Notes under the pieces: generated by a model
Told to the model about the DNA's origin: nothing
The model's database searches: none
Seen by the model: the letters and a program-made list of their open reading frames with translations, nothing else
Made by a program: the position numbers and the translations under genes
Shown: positions 26,258 to 35,526 of the stretch, piece after piece
Numbering within the stretch: the first letter of the stretch is position 1
Layout: every line of letters begins with the position of its first letter
Source: a bacterium
GTDB taxonomy: Bacteria; SAR324; XYD2-FULL-50-16
Direction: 5' to 3'
Assembly: GCA_018829445.1 (NCBI GenBank)
Contig: JAHJTV010000043.1
Span: 117,505-181,504, forward strand
DNA: 64,000 nt

Positions 26258-28183
26258 TTGCTGTCGTGGAAAACAGAGTGTAAATTTGGTGCCTTTCCCG
26301 GGAATTGTTTTCATAGATATCGATCCATTGGCTTCGACAGTGGATCTTTGGACAACATCCAAGCCAACGCCTCTTCCGGAAAGCTCGGTTATCTTTTCTG
26401 ATGTGCTGAAACCTGGCAGGTAAAGGATAGCCAACAATCTGTTTTCTCTTATTAGTTGTTCAATTGTTTGGCCTAATGATGGGTCATTTTGACTTACTTG
26501 TTTGGCTTTACGAAGAATCTCGTCCCGACTGATTCCTCTCCCATTGTCCTGAATATGTATTGAGTACAGATCATCTGATAGGTCCGCGCTAAAGGTTATC
26601 AGACCAACCGAAGGTTTTCCGCTGCGTTTTCTCTCTTCTATAGTTTCGATGCCATGTTCCGCACAATTCCTTAATAAATGAATAAGAGGGGCTTTCATGG
26701 TGTCATAGATATTTCCCGGTAAAGGAATTGATTCTCCCATCACCCTGAATATGATTTTTTTGGACAAGTTTTGACAGATACGTTCCAGTTCCTCTTTCCA
26801 GCCTTCAACCAGTTTATGCGATGGAATTTTCTTTGCTTTTAACAGAATTTCCATTGCCGGGCTGTTTTTATCAAGGACTTTTTCAAGGTTTTCCGTTTCT
26901 TCCTTTGACATTACCAACTCAGCGGTTAACCGTTTTCTGGTTTGTTCGCTCATCCCAAGAAGAATATCATTGATATACTCGATTTGTTTATTCAGATTCG
27001 AAGTTCCTTCCTCAAAGAAATTGCGAAGCTCATTATAATCCTGGTTTCCCTCATTGAATCGTGTATAAACGTTTTCCATTTGATGAGCGGCTGATCCCAA
27101 CTCATCCAGTCTTAAAAAATGGCTGGTTCCCTTAAGGGAATGCATATGTCCAAACCAGATTCTTGTGTCTTCCTTGGAAAGATTTTGTGAGGATACAGCC
27201 TCATTTGCAAGTTGCAGGTCACGATTTATATCTTCCAGTAACATCAACAGGGTTCGAAATGTCTCCGGTTTTGTGTAGATCTCCTTAATAATGCTTTTTT
27301 CTTTTTCCAGCTCTTCACTTTTTTGTGCCAGTTCCCTCACTCTTGTTACATCTTCCAGACCGATATCCATACCGATCACCTTTTTTTGATACGTACATAA
27401 ATCGTAACTGATTTTAAAGATTCTTTCTCCATTGACGGGGTGTTGAAACGTACATTCCGTTGGTAACAGATTTAAAATCAATTCGGCTTGTTGTGGGTTT
27501 GACATGATGGCCAGGGAAAAATTATCTTTCCACTTTTTATTTGCATTATCACAGTCTGAAAATACAAGTTTGAGGAATGAATTCCCATGGATTTCACTAG
27601 CTTCACCACCAATCAGACGCACGAAGCCCATTGAAAATTTCCCCGTTATAATCCCCTTAGTATCCACTTGAACCATCCCTTGTTTGAGATGCTTCATTAC
27701 CTCGGTCATTCTGTGGTTCGTTTGTTCAAGTCGTGATGCTAGTACATTTACAAACTGCGGCCATAAATTGAACTCTTTCACCAGTTGCAGGAAATCATCG
27801 CGAGCAATGTACAGGAAGCGGCTGGACATGGTGGTCAAAATGGTAGCCGAAGCTTTCATCTCGCCCCGAAGTGTTGACATCTCTCCAAAGCATTCACCCT
27901 TATAACCGTGGGTGATCAGTTCTTCCTGCCCGGTTTGTTCATTTGAAACCAACACCTGTATTTCTCCGGATTGAAGGAAATAAACACCATCAACGGGTTG
28001 ATCCTGAGTCAACACCTGTATTCCGGGTGGAAAAGACTTTGCTAGAAGATGTTTGACTATTTCCGTGAGTTTGGTCGTGTCAAGCTGTTTAAAAAATGAA
28101 ATCTCTTTGAGCAAAGCAACCCGGGCATCAATTTCTGAGGATCCGGATTGTTCCTGAAAATATGATGAAGTTGAATTTGTCAT
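26255..28183 (-). CDS. Hybrid cNMP-binding / Hpt / CheA-type histidine kinase
   Basis: Domains in order: a cyclic-nucleotide-binding (CAP_ED) domain (about 27-150, with the GECFGEMSTLRGE turn), a PAS-like segment (about 160-280), a coiled coil, an Hpt domain with phospho-acceptor H348 in HSLKGTSH, and a CheA-type ATPase (N-box HLLRNCAEHGIE, DNGRGIS, SGRGVGLDVV) reaching the C-terminus. It therefore looks like a CheA with a ligand-sensing N-terminus, but it has no P2 response-regulator dock and no CheW/P5 domain, so it should not join a normal chemoreceptor array. The likely role is phosphorelay control tied to a nucleotide or redox signal. It is divergent from the fliJ run. Confidence 0.85.
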   Translation of the reverse strand: MTNSTSSYFQEQSGSSEIDARVALLKEISFFKQLDTTKLTEIVKHLLAKSFPPGIQVLTQDQPVDGVYFLQSGEIQVLVSNEQTGQEELITHGYKGECFGEMSTLRGEMKASATILTTMSSRFLYIARDDFLQLVKEFNLWPQFVNVLASRLEQTNHRMTEVMKHLKQGMVQVDTKGIITGKFSMGFVRLIGGEASEIHGNSFLKLVFSDCDNANKKWKDNFSLAIMSNPQQAELILNLLPTECTFQHPVNGERIFKISYDLCTYQKKVIGMDIGLEDVTRVRELAQKSEELEKEKSIIKEIYTKPETFRTLLMLLEDINRDLQLANEAVSSQNLSKEDTRIWFGHMHSLKGTSHFLRLDELGSAAHQMENVYTRFNEGNQDYNELRNFFEEGTSNLNKQIEYINDILLGMSEQTRKRLTAELVMSKEETENLEKVLDKNSPAMEILLKAKKIPSHKLVEGWKEELERICQNLSKKIIFRVMGESIPLPGNIYDTMKAPLIHLLRNCAEHGIETIEERKRSGKPSVGLITFSADLSDDLYSIHIQDNGRGISRDEILRKAKQVSQNDPSLGQTIEQLIRENRLLAILYLPGFSTSEKITELSGRGVGLDVVQRSTVEANGSISMKTIPGKGTKFTLCFPRQQ

Positions 28184-28517
28184 TTGAAGGCAGATCTACG
28201 GTTCAAGGTAAAAAAAGATTTAATTGGAAAAATGCCAATGATATTTAGTGTCTTAACATGATTGATTCAATAATTAAACAAGCAAGTGCAGACTATAATA
28301 TAAGAGAAACTTGTTTTTTTTGGGGGAACACGGGAAATAGCCTGTAAAAACAAAGGATTTAAACCTGCTATGCTTCTGTGTTCAAAGAATATAAGCTGGC
28401 ACCGAATATATCAAGCTAAATCTATATTCATTATTTGCGGATTGAACGTTTGATCGGCATATCTTTTGTATACTCTATTTCGATTGACAGCTGGTAACCT
28501 GAAACTTCTTTAAGATC
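28184..28517. other. 334-nt divergent region before fliJ
   Basis: This region separates the CheA-like gene (minus) and the fliJ run (plus). It contains a perfect TATAAT at 28294-28299 without a well-spaced -35. Two GGCA-containing sites near 28400 and 28459 loosely recall sigma54 -24 boxes but lack proper -12 partners. No sigma-28 type promoter and no convincing small ORF were found. Confidence 0.45.
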
Positions 28518-28973
28518 ATGTTCAAATTTTCATTGCAGACAGCTTTGGATGTTCGCTCTCGTCAGGAGAAGATCAAGATGAAAAATCTGGCAGTAGCTTT
28601 AGCATTTGAACAGAGTATTCAAAAGGAGATAGAAAGGATACACGAGAACACCAACCAGGCAGATTTGGATCTAAATGAGAAAAAGAAATCCAATATCACC
28701 TCCATCGATCAGATGATGTTTTTAAGCCGATTTAAAGCTCGAATGAAAATCGTATTGGCAAAAACAAGAAAGAGACTCAAAGACGCACAGGGAGTTGTCG
28801 CAGAGAAACAAAAAGAGCTGATTGAGGCAAGTAAAGCGAGAAAAACGTTGGAAATACTCAAAGAGAAGGAGATAAAGCGTTTTCAGGAAAAAATTGCCAG
28901 AATTGAACAAAAAAGTATGGATGAAATTGCCGGAAATCTTTTCATTAGAAATAGTGTAAACAATCGTGTTTGA
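28518..28973 (+). CDS. fliJ: Flagellar export chaperone FliJ
   Basis: The 151-residue protein is almost entirely coiled coil and starts with the family-like MFKFSLQTALDVR. FliJ is the central stalk of the flagellar export ATPase FliI and recycles export chaperones. Its position first in a run with motE, fliK, flgD and flgE supports the call. The export ATPase fliI, which is usually directly upstream, is not there; the divergent CheA-like gene is. The end overlaps the most upstream possible start of the next gene. Confidence 0.85.
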   Translation: MFKFSLQTALDVRSRQEKIKMKNLAVALAFEQSIQKEIERIHENTNQADLDLNEKKKSNITSIDQMMFLSRFKARMKIVLAKTRKRLKDAQGVVAEKQKELIEASKARKTLEILKEKEIKRFQEKIARIEQKSMDEIAGNLFIRNSVNNRV

Positions 28974-28999
28974 AATTAGTAATAGCTAAGGCATTGAAA

Positions 29000-29587
29000 A
29001 TGAAACACCAGGTGTTTTTTATTATTTGTTTGCTGATGTTCGGTACAACATGTGAAGTATATTCCATGACACGGGTCAAGGGCTGGATTAATGCAATCAA
29101 GCCTGGAACTTTTGAGCAAAAAGATGCGACAGGTGACACGGAGACTTCCGGCCAAAAGCTATTCACGGAGGCTGAAATGCAAGTCTTGACTGCTCTGAAA
29201 AAGAGAGAAGAGGAGCTTAAGGTAAAAGAGGCGTTGCATGAACAAAGGGCAAAAGAACTAAAATCACTTTCCCAGCAGATTGAGCAGAAGCTGGATCAGA
29301 TGAGACGGTTACAGGCTGAAATTGAAACCAGACAATCCGATCGTAAAGAACTGGATGAAAAGGATATTTCCCGTATGGTGAAATATTATGAAACCATGGA
29401 TCCGGAAAGAACAGCCGTTTTTTTCAATCAAATGGATAGGGTGACGGCGACACATCTAATCATGAGGATGAATCCAAGGAAAGCATCAGCAGTGTTGGAA
29501 TTGCTGGATCCAAAAGTTGCCGTTGATATCACCGAACGTGTCACGCAATTTAAACAAGGACGAGCCGAGGCAATGTCGGTTCAGTAA
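29000..29587 (+). CDS. motE: MotE-like flagellar motor chaperone (MgtE N-domain fold)
   Basis: A signal-anchor segment (about residues 1-22) is followed by a coiled coil rich in Glu/Lys/Gln (60-115) and a C-terminal domain with the pattern K-Y-Y-E-x-M-x-P-x-x-A-A...M-x-P-x-K-A-x-x-x-L-E, typical of the MgtE N-terminal-like/MotE family. MotE supports motor assembly (known to be needed for MotC stability in rhizobia) and its gene is often next to fliJ and fliK. ATG at 29000 has AAGG well spaced upstream and is preferred over the TTG at 28970, which overlaps fliJ. Confidence 0.83.
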   Translation: MKHQVFFIICLLMFGTTCEVYSMTRVKGWINAIKPGTFEQKDATGDTETSGQKLFTEAEMQVLTALKKREEELKVKEALHEQRAKELKSLSQQIEQKLDQMRRLQAEIETRQSDRKELDEKDISRMVKYYETMDPERTAVFFNQMDRVTATHLIMRMNPRKASAVLELLDPKVAVDITERVTQFKQGRAEAMSVQ

Positions 29588-29654
29588 TGATACATAAATC
29601 AAATTCGTTAGTTTTCAAGGAAGAAAACTCTTAATTTTCCAGGTAGGAGAGAAT

Positions 29655-30962
29655 ATGTATATACCTCAGGTAAATCAACATCACCATGCCTCCCCATCTA
29701 GTGACTTAAAGCAACCCGAAAAAGGGATCAATGCTTTGGAGTGTTTTGAAGGTCAGTTAGTCTTCGCCGAACAATGTACCGATCTTTTTGACAGTGTTCG
29801 CTTGAATCCTGAAAATAGACGTGAGTCAGAAGAAGCTGTTGAAGAGAAAAGAAGAGATGAAGACCTTGAAAAAACTATCGAAGTTAAATACTGGAATGAT
29901 CAAAAGTTACAAAACAAAATGGAAGATGATTTTCTAGCCAGGAGTTTTGGTCTGGAGGTCAAAGATCAAGAGATGAGGGGGAAAACATCTGCCAATCAAA
30001 ATGCCGCTGACGGGGCGACGCATAAGAAAGAAGCAAATACTGAATTCTCCCAGGAACGAATACTCAACAAAAAGCCGCATCTGTTAAATCCCATTGTCCA
30101 ACAGAATTTGCAGCAAGGTCAGGAAAAAGAGGATTTTCTGGAGTTGTTGAAAACCAATAGCGAATCTGTCAATAAAGCCCTGGTATCAAACTTTAATCTC
30201 CCTGAAAGTAGCGAAAATTCTAAAGAAACAGAGCTACCCAAGAATTTACCCTTTCAGTTTGGAGTCAAATTAAACAGGCAGAATAGCTCATTGAAGATTG
30301 CACCCGAGAACGGGAGTGATATTAAAATCAACAACAGTGATCAATTATCCGGCAAGACAGATCAATCAGCCCAGTTCAGCCTGAAGAAGGATAGTTCCTT
30401 GTTAAAAAATCAAACCGAGAAGAATCCGGCTTCCATCAATAAAAAATTTGTGAATGATTTAAGCCTGGCTTCAAGGGAGAATCAGAAACTGGAGGGAAAT
30501 CAAGCCACAAAAGAGACTGCCTCGCAAGTATCGAAACAATCAAACATTCAAGAGGTTATCGATAATGTAAAGATTCTACTGTCAACCGGCAAGGATACAA
30601 TCATTATCAGATTGGCACCGGAGCACCTGGGAAAACTGGAGATCAAACTAAAAAAATCCAATGGTGTTTTGTCAGGGGAATTGAGAGTTGAAAATCAAGA
30701 GGCTAAAGACTTGCTTCAATCCGAATTTGTTCAACTTCAAAAGGATCTGGAAACCCAGGGAATTAAACTGGAAAATTTCTCCATATATGTAAAAGGTGAG
30801 GATTTTGCCAATTCTGAAGTGTCTAAAACACAGAAGAATCAACGATTTGCTAAGGATTCGGAAAAAACGGGGGCAAAGAAGGATCCGGTTAGATCGGTAG
30901 CCCAAATTAAAACACCTTCAACTTCAGCGAATAACAATTCAGGTTTGAATATTTTAGCATGA
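29655..30962 (+). CDS. fliK: Flagellar hook-length control protein FliK
   Basis: The N-terminal 300 residues are low-complexity, rich in Gln, Asn, Lys, Glu and Ser, as in the extended ruler part of FliK. The C-terminal domain (about 300-390) contains the conserved I-I-R-L-x-P-E-x-L-G-K-L-E-I-K-L block that contacts FlhB to switch export specificity from hook to filament. The 435-residue length is normal, and hook genes flgD and flgE follow at 19 nt and about 930 nt, respectively. The call rests on the C-terminal block plus the context. Confidence 0.9.
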   Translation: MYIPQVNQHHHASPSSDLKQPEKGINALECFEGQLVFAEQCTDLFDSVRLNPENRRESEEAVEEKRRDEDLEKTIEVKYWNDQKLQNKMEDDFLARSFGLEVKDQEMRGKTSANQNAADGATHKKEANTEFSQERILNKKPHLLNPIVQQNLQQGQEKEDFLELLKTNSESVNKALVSNFNLPESSENSKETELPKNLPFQFGVKLNRQNSSLKIAPENGSDIKINNSDQLSGKTDQSAQFSLKKDSSLLKNQTEKNPASINKKFVNDLSLASRENQKLEGNQATKETASQVSKQSNIQEVIDNVKILLSTGKDTIIIRLAPEHLGKLEIKLKKSNGVLSGELRVENQEAKDLLQSEFVQLQKDLETQGIKLENFSIYVKGEDFANSEVSKTQKNQRFAKDSEKTGAKKDPVRSVAQIKTPSTSANNNSGLNILA

Positions 30963-30981
30963 TAATTCCAGGAGGGATTCA

Positions 30982-31761
30982 ATGAACATAGATCCTCAAT
31001 CAGTTGTTTCCAGTTTAGAAACATCACTGAGAGCAAAAGCAACAACTCCTACAAATAAATCAGATGAGTTGGAAAAACAGGACTTCATGAATCTTTTTAT
31101 GACTCAAATGAGTCATCAAGATCCACTAAAACCTATGGATAGTGGAGCCATGATGACACAGCTCGCCCAGTTGGGAAGCATGGAGCAACTGCAGCATATC
31201 AACGGTCAACTCAAAGAGATGAATGGTACTCAAAAAGAGATATCAAGGTTTCAAGCAGTTAATTTTCTCGATAAGGATGTCATGCTGGATACCCAGCAAG
31301 TTGAGCTGTCAAAAGGAAGTGGTCGACCGGTTTATTATTCGCTGGATAACGATGTCGATAATGTAAAACTGACAATTGAAGATAAGGATGGATCACCTGT
31401 GTTTTCCAAGGATCTAGGGATGGTTACAGCCGGGCGCCATCAATATGCCTGGGACGGCAAAAACGATGAGGGCGTTCTGATGGGCGATGGAAATTACAAT
31501 ATAAGACTGAGAAAAACCACTTCAGACGGGACCTCAGCAGAGCTGGATCTGTATAAATCGGGAAGAATCTCACAGGTAGAATACAGAAAAGGTCAGCCAT
31601 GGGTTAGAATCAATGATACCATGCTGCCACTTTCCAAAGTTTCCACTATTGATAATCTTTCAAAACGACTATTTGGTGGAGCTTCACCTTTACCACCGAT
31701 GCAGGAGTTGGCTCCTAAACCTTTCGCCCAGCTCAATATTGAAAAACCAAAAGCATATTAA
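30982..31761 (+). CDS. flgD: Flagellar hook-assembly scaffold FlgD
   Basis: FlgD caps the growing hook and is later replaced. The 259-residue protein has the conserved N-terminal block D-F-M-N-L-F-M-T-Q-M-x-x-Q-D-P-L-x-P-M-D, a central tudor-like part, and the fibronectin-like FlgD domain ending in the D-G-x-Y-x-I-R-type motif. AGGAGG lies before the ATG. The gene follows fliK by 19 nt. A two-step hairpin with a short T-run follows the stop, so flgE may be partly insulated. Confidence 0.93.
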   Translation: MNIDPQSVVSSLETSLRAKATTPTNKSDELEKQDFMNLFMTQMSHQDPLKPMDSGAMMTQLAQLGSMEQLQHINGQLKEMNGTQKEISRFQAVNFLDKDVMLDTQQVELSKGSGRPVYYSLDNDVDNVKLTIEDKDGSPVFSKDLGMVTAGRHQYAWDGKNDEGVLMGDGNYNIRLRKTTSDGTSAELDLYKSGRISQVEYRKGQPWVRINDTMLPLSKVSTIDNLSKRLFGGASPLPPMQELAPKPFAQLNIEKPKAY

Positions 31762-31768
31762 CACCAAA

Positions 31769-31816
31769 CAACCCGAAATCATCACAAGGATGTGAATCCG
31801 GGTTGCAGTACTTTTT
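31769..31816 (+). terminator. Hairpin between flgD and flgE
   Basis: Outer arms CAACCCG (31769-31775) and CGGGTTG (31799-31805) enclose an inner stem TCACA/TGTGA with an AGGA loop. A run of five T follows at 31812-31816. It may act as a partial terminator or attenuator within the hook operon, lowering flgE readthrough. Confidence 0.5.
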
Positions 31817-31892
31817 ATAAAGAATAATTGTCGTTCACCGGTTTTTAAGAGAAAACTTGTAGGGTATACCAAGGAAACAAGGAGGTAATTGC

Positions 31893-33362
31893 ATGATAAG
31901 TTCGTTATATTCCGGTGCCAGTGGAGTTCAAACACAATCTGACTCAATGACCGTAACCGGTAGTAATATAGCAAATGTTAATACCACCGGTTACAAATAC
32001 AACCGGGTTAACTTCCAGGATCTTCTGGCAACCTCCATGGGGGGAAATTCCAAAATAGCAAAGGGAGTTAAGATAGGTAACATCCAAAACATACAAACCC
32101 AGGGAGCATTTCAAGTCACAGAAATGGAAACTGATGTTGCGATCGACGGGAAAGGTTTTTTCTCTGTTAAGGATGCAAACGGACAAGTCCTTTATACCAG
32201 AGCCGGGCAGTTCACGTATGATAAAGAAGGATTTCTGACAACACAGGAAGGGCACTATTTACAAGTTAAGGATGTTGATCCCGATACCAAGGAAACAGTT
32301 GGAGATCTAAAAAATATCAATATACTAAATCAGCTTGATCCACCGACTCCCACGGGTGATGGTGTCAAAGAGGGAACAGGTGTGGTCTTGAAAGCAAATC
32401 TTGACTCAAACTCAGAAGTTCCCAAAATAGCTGTAGACTATGACAATGTTCGTTCGGAGATGTATAACTACTCAACATCCGTAACGGTATATGACAATAA
32501 AGGAAACGAGCGTAATATTCAAATAGCCTTTAGGAAAATTCCGGATCGACCGCCACAAGTCGATCCGGCTACAAATCAACCTATTCCCAACACAGAAATA
32601 AAAAATAATTGGCAGTGGTTGGTATTAGCACAAGGGGAAGTGTTGGAAGGCGGTCTTCCCGGTGTACAAAAAGTTGTTGGTGGGGGATTTGTTGAGTTTA
32701 CAGATGATGGTCGTTTAGTGCAAAACCAATCGGGACAGGTTGCTCAACCCCAATTACCTCCTGGTGCTCCTCCAGGTACCCCGTTACCTCCAAAAACCAT
32801 GAACCGTCTGCCGTTAACACCTGGTGTCCCGAACCAGGTGGAGATTCCTTTTATTGGAACAGGATCACTCCAAACCATCGGAATTGCCATGGGTTTGGGT
32901 AAAAATCCTGATGATCCTCAAGATCAAAGAACAGGTATGGATGGTATAACCCAATTTGCATCGGATTTTAAAGTCCATAGTGTAGGTGCTGATGGAATGA
33001 AGTCGGGTGCAATTGAAAGTATTTATATCAGGGATGACGGGATCATCGACGGAGCCTTTGACTCAGGGAAAGTGAAATCACTGGGAAGAATTATAATCGC
33101 CGATTTTAAAGCCCCGGAAAAATTGCAGATCAGGGGTGAAAATTTCTATAAAGAATCTTACCTGTCCGGCCAGCCAATCCAAAATGATCCCGGTACTGCA
33201 GGGCTTGGGTCCATACATTCAAAAAGCCTTGAGAATTCAAATGTCGAGTTGTCTACTGAATTTGTGAAGATGATTGAGGGACAGCGCGCCTTCCAGGCAA
33301 ATGCGAAGACAGTTACAACAAGCGACGAGATCCTGGCGGATTTGATACAAATGAAGCGGTAG
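31893..33362 (+). CDS. flgE: Flagellar hook protein FlgE
   Basis: FlgE is the structural subunit of the hook. The N-terminal rod-type motif (MISSLYSGASGVQ...SDSMTVTGSNIANVNTTGYK) and the C-terminal block ending in V-E-L-S-T-E-F-V-K-M-I-E-G-Q-R-A-F-Q-A-N form the paired helices shared by axial proteins. The 489-residue length exceeds the roughly 400 of enterobacterial FlgE because of insertions in the surface domain, including a Pro-rich loop (about 285-320). AAGGAGG precedes the ATG. It ends the plus-strand flagellar run. Confidence 0.94.
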   Translation: MISSLYSGASGVQTQSDSMTVTGSNIANVNTTGYKYNRVNFQDLLATSMGGNSKIAKGVKIGNIQNIQTQGAFQVTEMETDVAIDGKGFFSVKDANGQVLYTRAGQFTYDKEGFLTTQEGHYLQVKDVDPDTKETVGDLKNINILNQLDPPTPTGDGVKEGTGVVLKANLDSNSEVPKIAVDYDNVRSEMYNYSTSVTVYDNKGNERNIQIAFRKIPDRPPQVDPATNQPIPNTEIKNNWQWLVLAQGEVLEGGLPGVQKVVGGGFVEFTDDGRLVQNQSGQVAQPQLPPGAPPGTPLPPKTMNRLPLTPGVPNQVEIPFIGTGSLQTIGIAMGLGKNPDDPQDQRTGMDGITQFASDFKVHSVGADGMKSGAIESIYIRDDGIIDGAFDSGKVKSLGRIIIADFKAPEKLQIRGENFYKESYLSGQPIQNDPGTAGLGSIHSKSLENSNVELSTEFVKMIEGQRAFQANAKTVTTSDEILADLIQMKR

Positions 33363-33370
33363 GTTTTCCA

Positions 33371-33396
33371 TACCTGATGCTTTCCAGCATCAGGTA
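33371..33396. terminator. Hairpin between converging flgE and prs
   Basis: An 11-bp perfect stem (arms TACCTGATGCT and AGCATCAGGTA) with a TTCC loop lies between two convergent stops. Neither strand has a long T-run, so this is probably a weak bidirectional terminator or a 3' stabiliser. Confidence 0.5.
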
Positions 33397-33416
33397 AGAC
33401 AGGAAAAATAACTGAG

Positions 33417-34373
33417 TTATTGAGAGCCGGATCCAAACAGAACACTGATGGAATCGCCGTTATGAATTCTTTGAATGGCTTTGGCGAAAAGTGGGGCAAC
33501 TGAAAGAACTGTTATTTTCTTGCACTGTTCCAGTTTATCTCCCAGTGGAATTGTGTTGGTGACAATTAGCTCATCCAGGGAGCTGGTATTAATCTTATCC
33601 AGCGCATTTCCACTTAGTACCGGATGAACCACTGCAGCTCTTACGGAATTGGCTCCTTTCTCCTTCAAAAAGTCTGCTGCCTTACAAAGAGTCCCTCCCG
33701 AAGCAATCTCATCGTCTATTAATAGACAGTTCATACCGGTCACGTCCCCTATCAGATGCGTGGGCACAACGGTATCTGTATTGCCTATTCGTCTTTTATC
33801 GATGATAGCCATTGGTAGATTCAGCCTGTTGGCATAACGTCCCAGGTGTTTCGCTTCTCCGACGTCGGCTGCCACAATGATATGGTTATCCAGATCCTGT
33901 TTTCGCAGGTAATCGCAGAAAACATCAACCGCCAGTAATTGGTCAACAGGTACATGGAAAAATCCTTGTATCTGATGGGAGTGCAGCTCCATTAACAGAA
34001 ACTTATCCGCTCCGGCAACCTGGAACATATTGGCCATCATTTTTGCAGCAATGGAAATACGAGGTTGGTCTTTTTTGTCGGATCTTACGTACGGGAAATA
34101 GGGGATAACAGCAGTAACTCTCGCCGCTGATGAATGCTTGAGTGCATCCAGCAGCAGACATGTTTCTATGATACCATCACTGACTGGGGGACAAGAGGTT
34201 TGAATGACGAAAATATCAGTTTCCCTAACATTGTCCAATATTCTTACCAGCAGATTTTCATTGCTAAATCGAACGGTTTCAATTTCAGATAATTCAACCG
34301 CCATATGATTGCAAATCTCTTCTGCAAACTCCTTATGAGAACTTCCTGATATAATTTTTAGAGACCCTAGCAT
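33417..34373 (-). CDS. prs: Ribose-phosphate pyrophosphokinase (PRPP synthetase)
   Basis: The enzyme makes PRPP from ribose 5-phosphate and ATP for nucleotide, His, Trp and NAD synthesis. The 318-residue protein has the ATP-loop P-Y-F-P-Y-V-R-S-D-K-K-D, the divalent-metal histidine near ELHSHQIQGFF, and the PRPP-binding loop L-L-I-D-D-E-I-A-S-G-G-T-L. The length equals that of standard bacterial Prs, although the second part is rather diverged, with an Asn/Ser/Thr-rich regulatory region. It ends the minus-strand run behind an NAD-kinase-like gene, so PRPP and NADP supply are encoded side by side downstream of heat-shock genes. Confidence 0.92.
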   Translation of the reverse strand: MLGSLKIISGSSHKEFAEEICNHMAVELSEIETVRFSNENLLVRILDNVRETDIFVIQTSCPPVSDGIIETCLLLDALKHSSAARVTAVIPYFPYVRSDKKDQPRISIAAKMMANMFQVAGADKFLLMELHSHQIQGFFHVPVDQLLAVDVFCDYLRKQDLDNHIIVAADVGEAKHLGRYANRLNLPMAIIDKRRIGNTDTVVPTHLIGDVTGMNCLLIDDEIASGGTLCKAADFLKEKGANSVRAAVVHPVLSGNALDKINTSSLDELIVTNTIPLGDKLEQCKKITVLSVAPLFAKAIQRIHNGDSISVLFGSGSQ

Positions 34374-34494
34374 AATATTCCCGTTTCTAAAGCGTTTTAT
34401 TTGATTTATGGAACTGGTGTAACAGATTTTTGGGTTAAACCCTGGTTTGTTTAACAGTATTGTGTTCCCGATTCAGGTAAAAATCTTCACTGAA

Positions 34495-35403
34495 TCATTT
34501 ATTTGATAATCTTGCATCATCGAAAAGAACAACTCTCACAGCCCGGTCCCTGGCCAGTGATATTCTGATCTCATCTCCCAATACCGTTTGAATAACATCG
34601 GATTTGGAATCAAATGAAATGATATAATTATCTCTTTGGGGGATCATGATTAAGTCGTGTCTACTGGATACTATCCCCGAGGAAAACTTTGTTGGAATCT
34701 TCAAGTTGGGAAAAAGAACTCGAAATCCGAAGGCGTCTAATTCGTTGCTGAAGGGGCTGCCTCCGGCGTTATAGTGCCATGCATGGCTGCCCATACCTGT
34801 GCAGCATAGGATTCCCGAACAATTAAAATCCTGTTCTATCCCGGACTGATAAACTGTAATATCAGCTGTTTTATAAGCGATGTTATGACCGAAATAGATG
34901 TCATTGACAGCATACTGATCGATGACCTTGCCATTCACTTTCACCTGTAATCGGCTCCAATAGTCGATCTGATATTTCCCTTCAAGCAGTTTTATTAAAT
35001 GACGTTTGAGATTGGTTCTATTGGTGGTTGTCAGAGCCCCAAAGCTGCCATAACCGGCCTTAAGATTATAATCGGAATTCATGCCCAGCAGAATGGAATC
35101 CTGATATTTTTGTGCACAGGACAAAAACGTACCATCCCCTCCGCAGCTGATAACTAAATCATCAGCTTGCGGCAGAATCCGATCCATTTCATTTTCCTGG
35201 ATATATTCGATTTGCAGGTCTAATTTTTCGGTCTCTGTTTTTAAATCCGAGATAAATCTTGATTGATTCTCGTGGCTGGCCTTTAACTTATCCTGGTTAA
35301 TCCGATTCACGCGGTTGTACATTGCCACACGCGAATTATTGGACTGGTAGTAATCCCATTCTGAACGCTTGATGATACAGTAAATATTCTTGAAATCAGG
35401 CAT
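34495..35403 (-). CDS. NAD kinase-like protein, divergent
   Basis: The 302-residue protein contains the ATP-NAD-kinase motif C-G-G-D-G-T-F-L (about residues 87-94), followed by LGMNSD, and a later T-G-M-G-S-H-A-W block in place of the usual T-P-x-G-S-T-A-Y. NAD kinases make NADP from NAD. The replaced second motif and the low similarity elsewhere suggest a diverged subgroup, with possible change in substrate (NADH or another dinucleotide). It lies between dnaJ and prs on the minus strand. Confidence 0.78.
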   Translation of the reverse strand: MPDFKNIYCIIKRSEWDYYQSNNSRVAMYNRVNRINQDKLKASHENQSRFISDLKTETEKLDLQIEYIQENEMDRILPQADDLVISCGGDGTFLSCAQKYQDSILLGMNSDYNLKAGYGSFGALTTTNRTNLKRHLIKLLEGKYQIDYWSRLQVKVNGKVIDQYAVNDIYFGHNIAYKTADITVYQSGIEQDFNCSGILCCTGMGSHAWHYNAGGSPFSNELDAFGFRVLFPNLKIPTKFSSGIVSSRHDLIMIPQRDNYIISFDSKSDVIQTVLGDEIRISLARDRAVRVVLFDDARLSNK

Positions 35404-35526
35404 GAATCATTAAATAGGTGTCAGAATATTCATTTTTGTATGAAGGTCGAGAACAGTTTAACAAGTTTTGCAATTTTTGAAAGGTTTGTACAGGCAGAAT
35501 AAACTCGATTTCCTGTTTAACATTGA

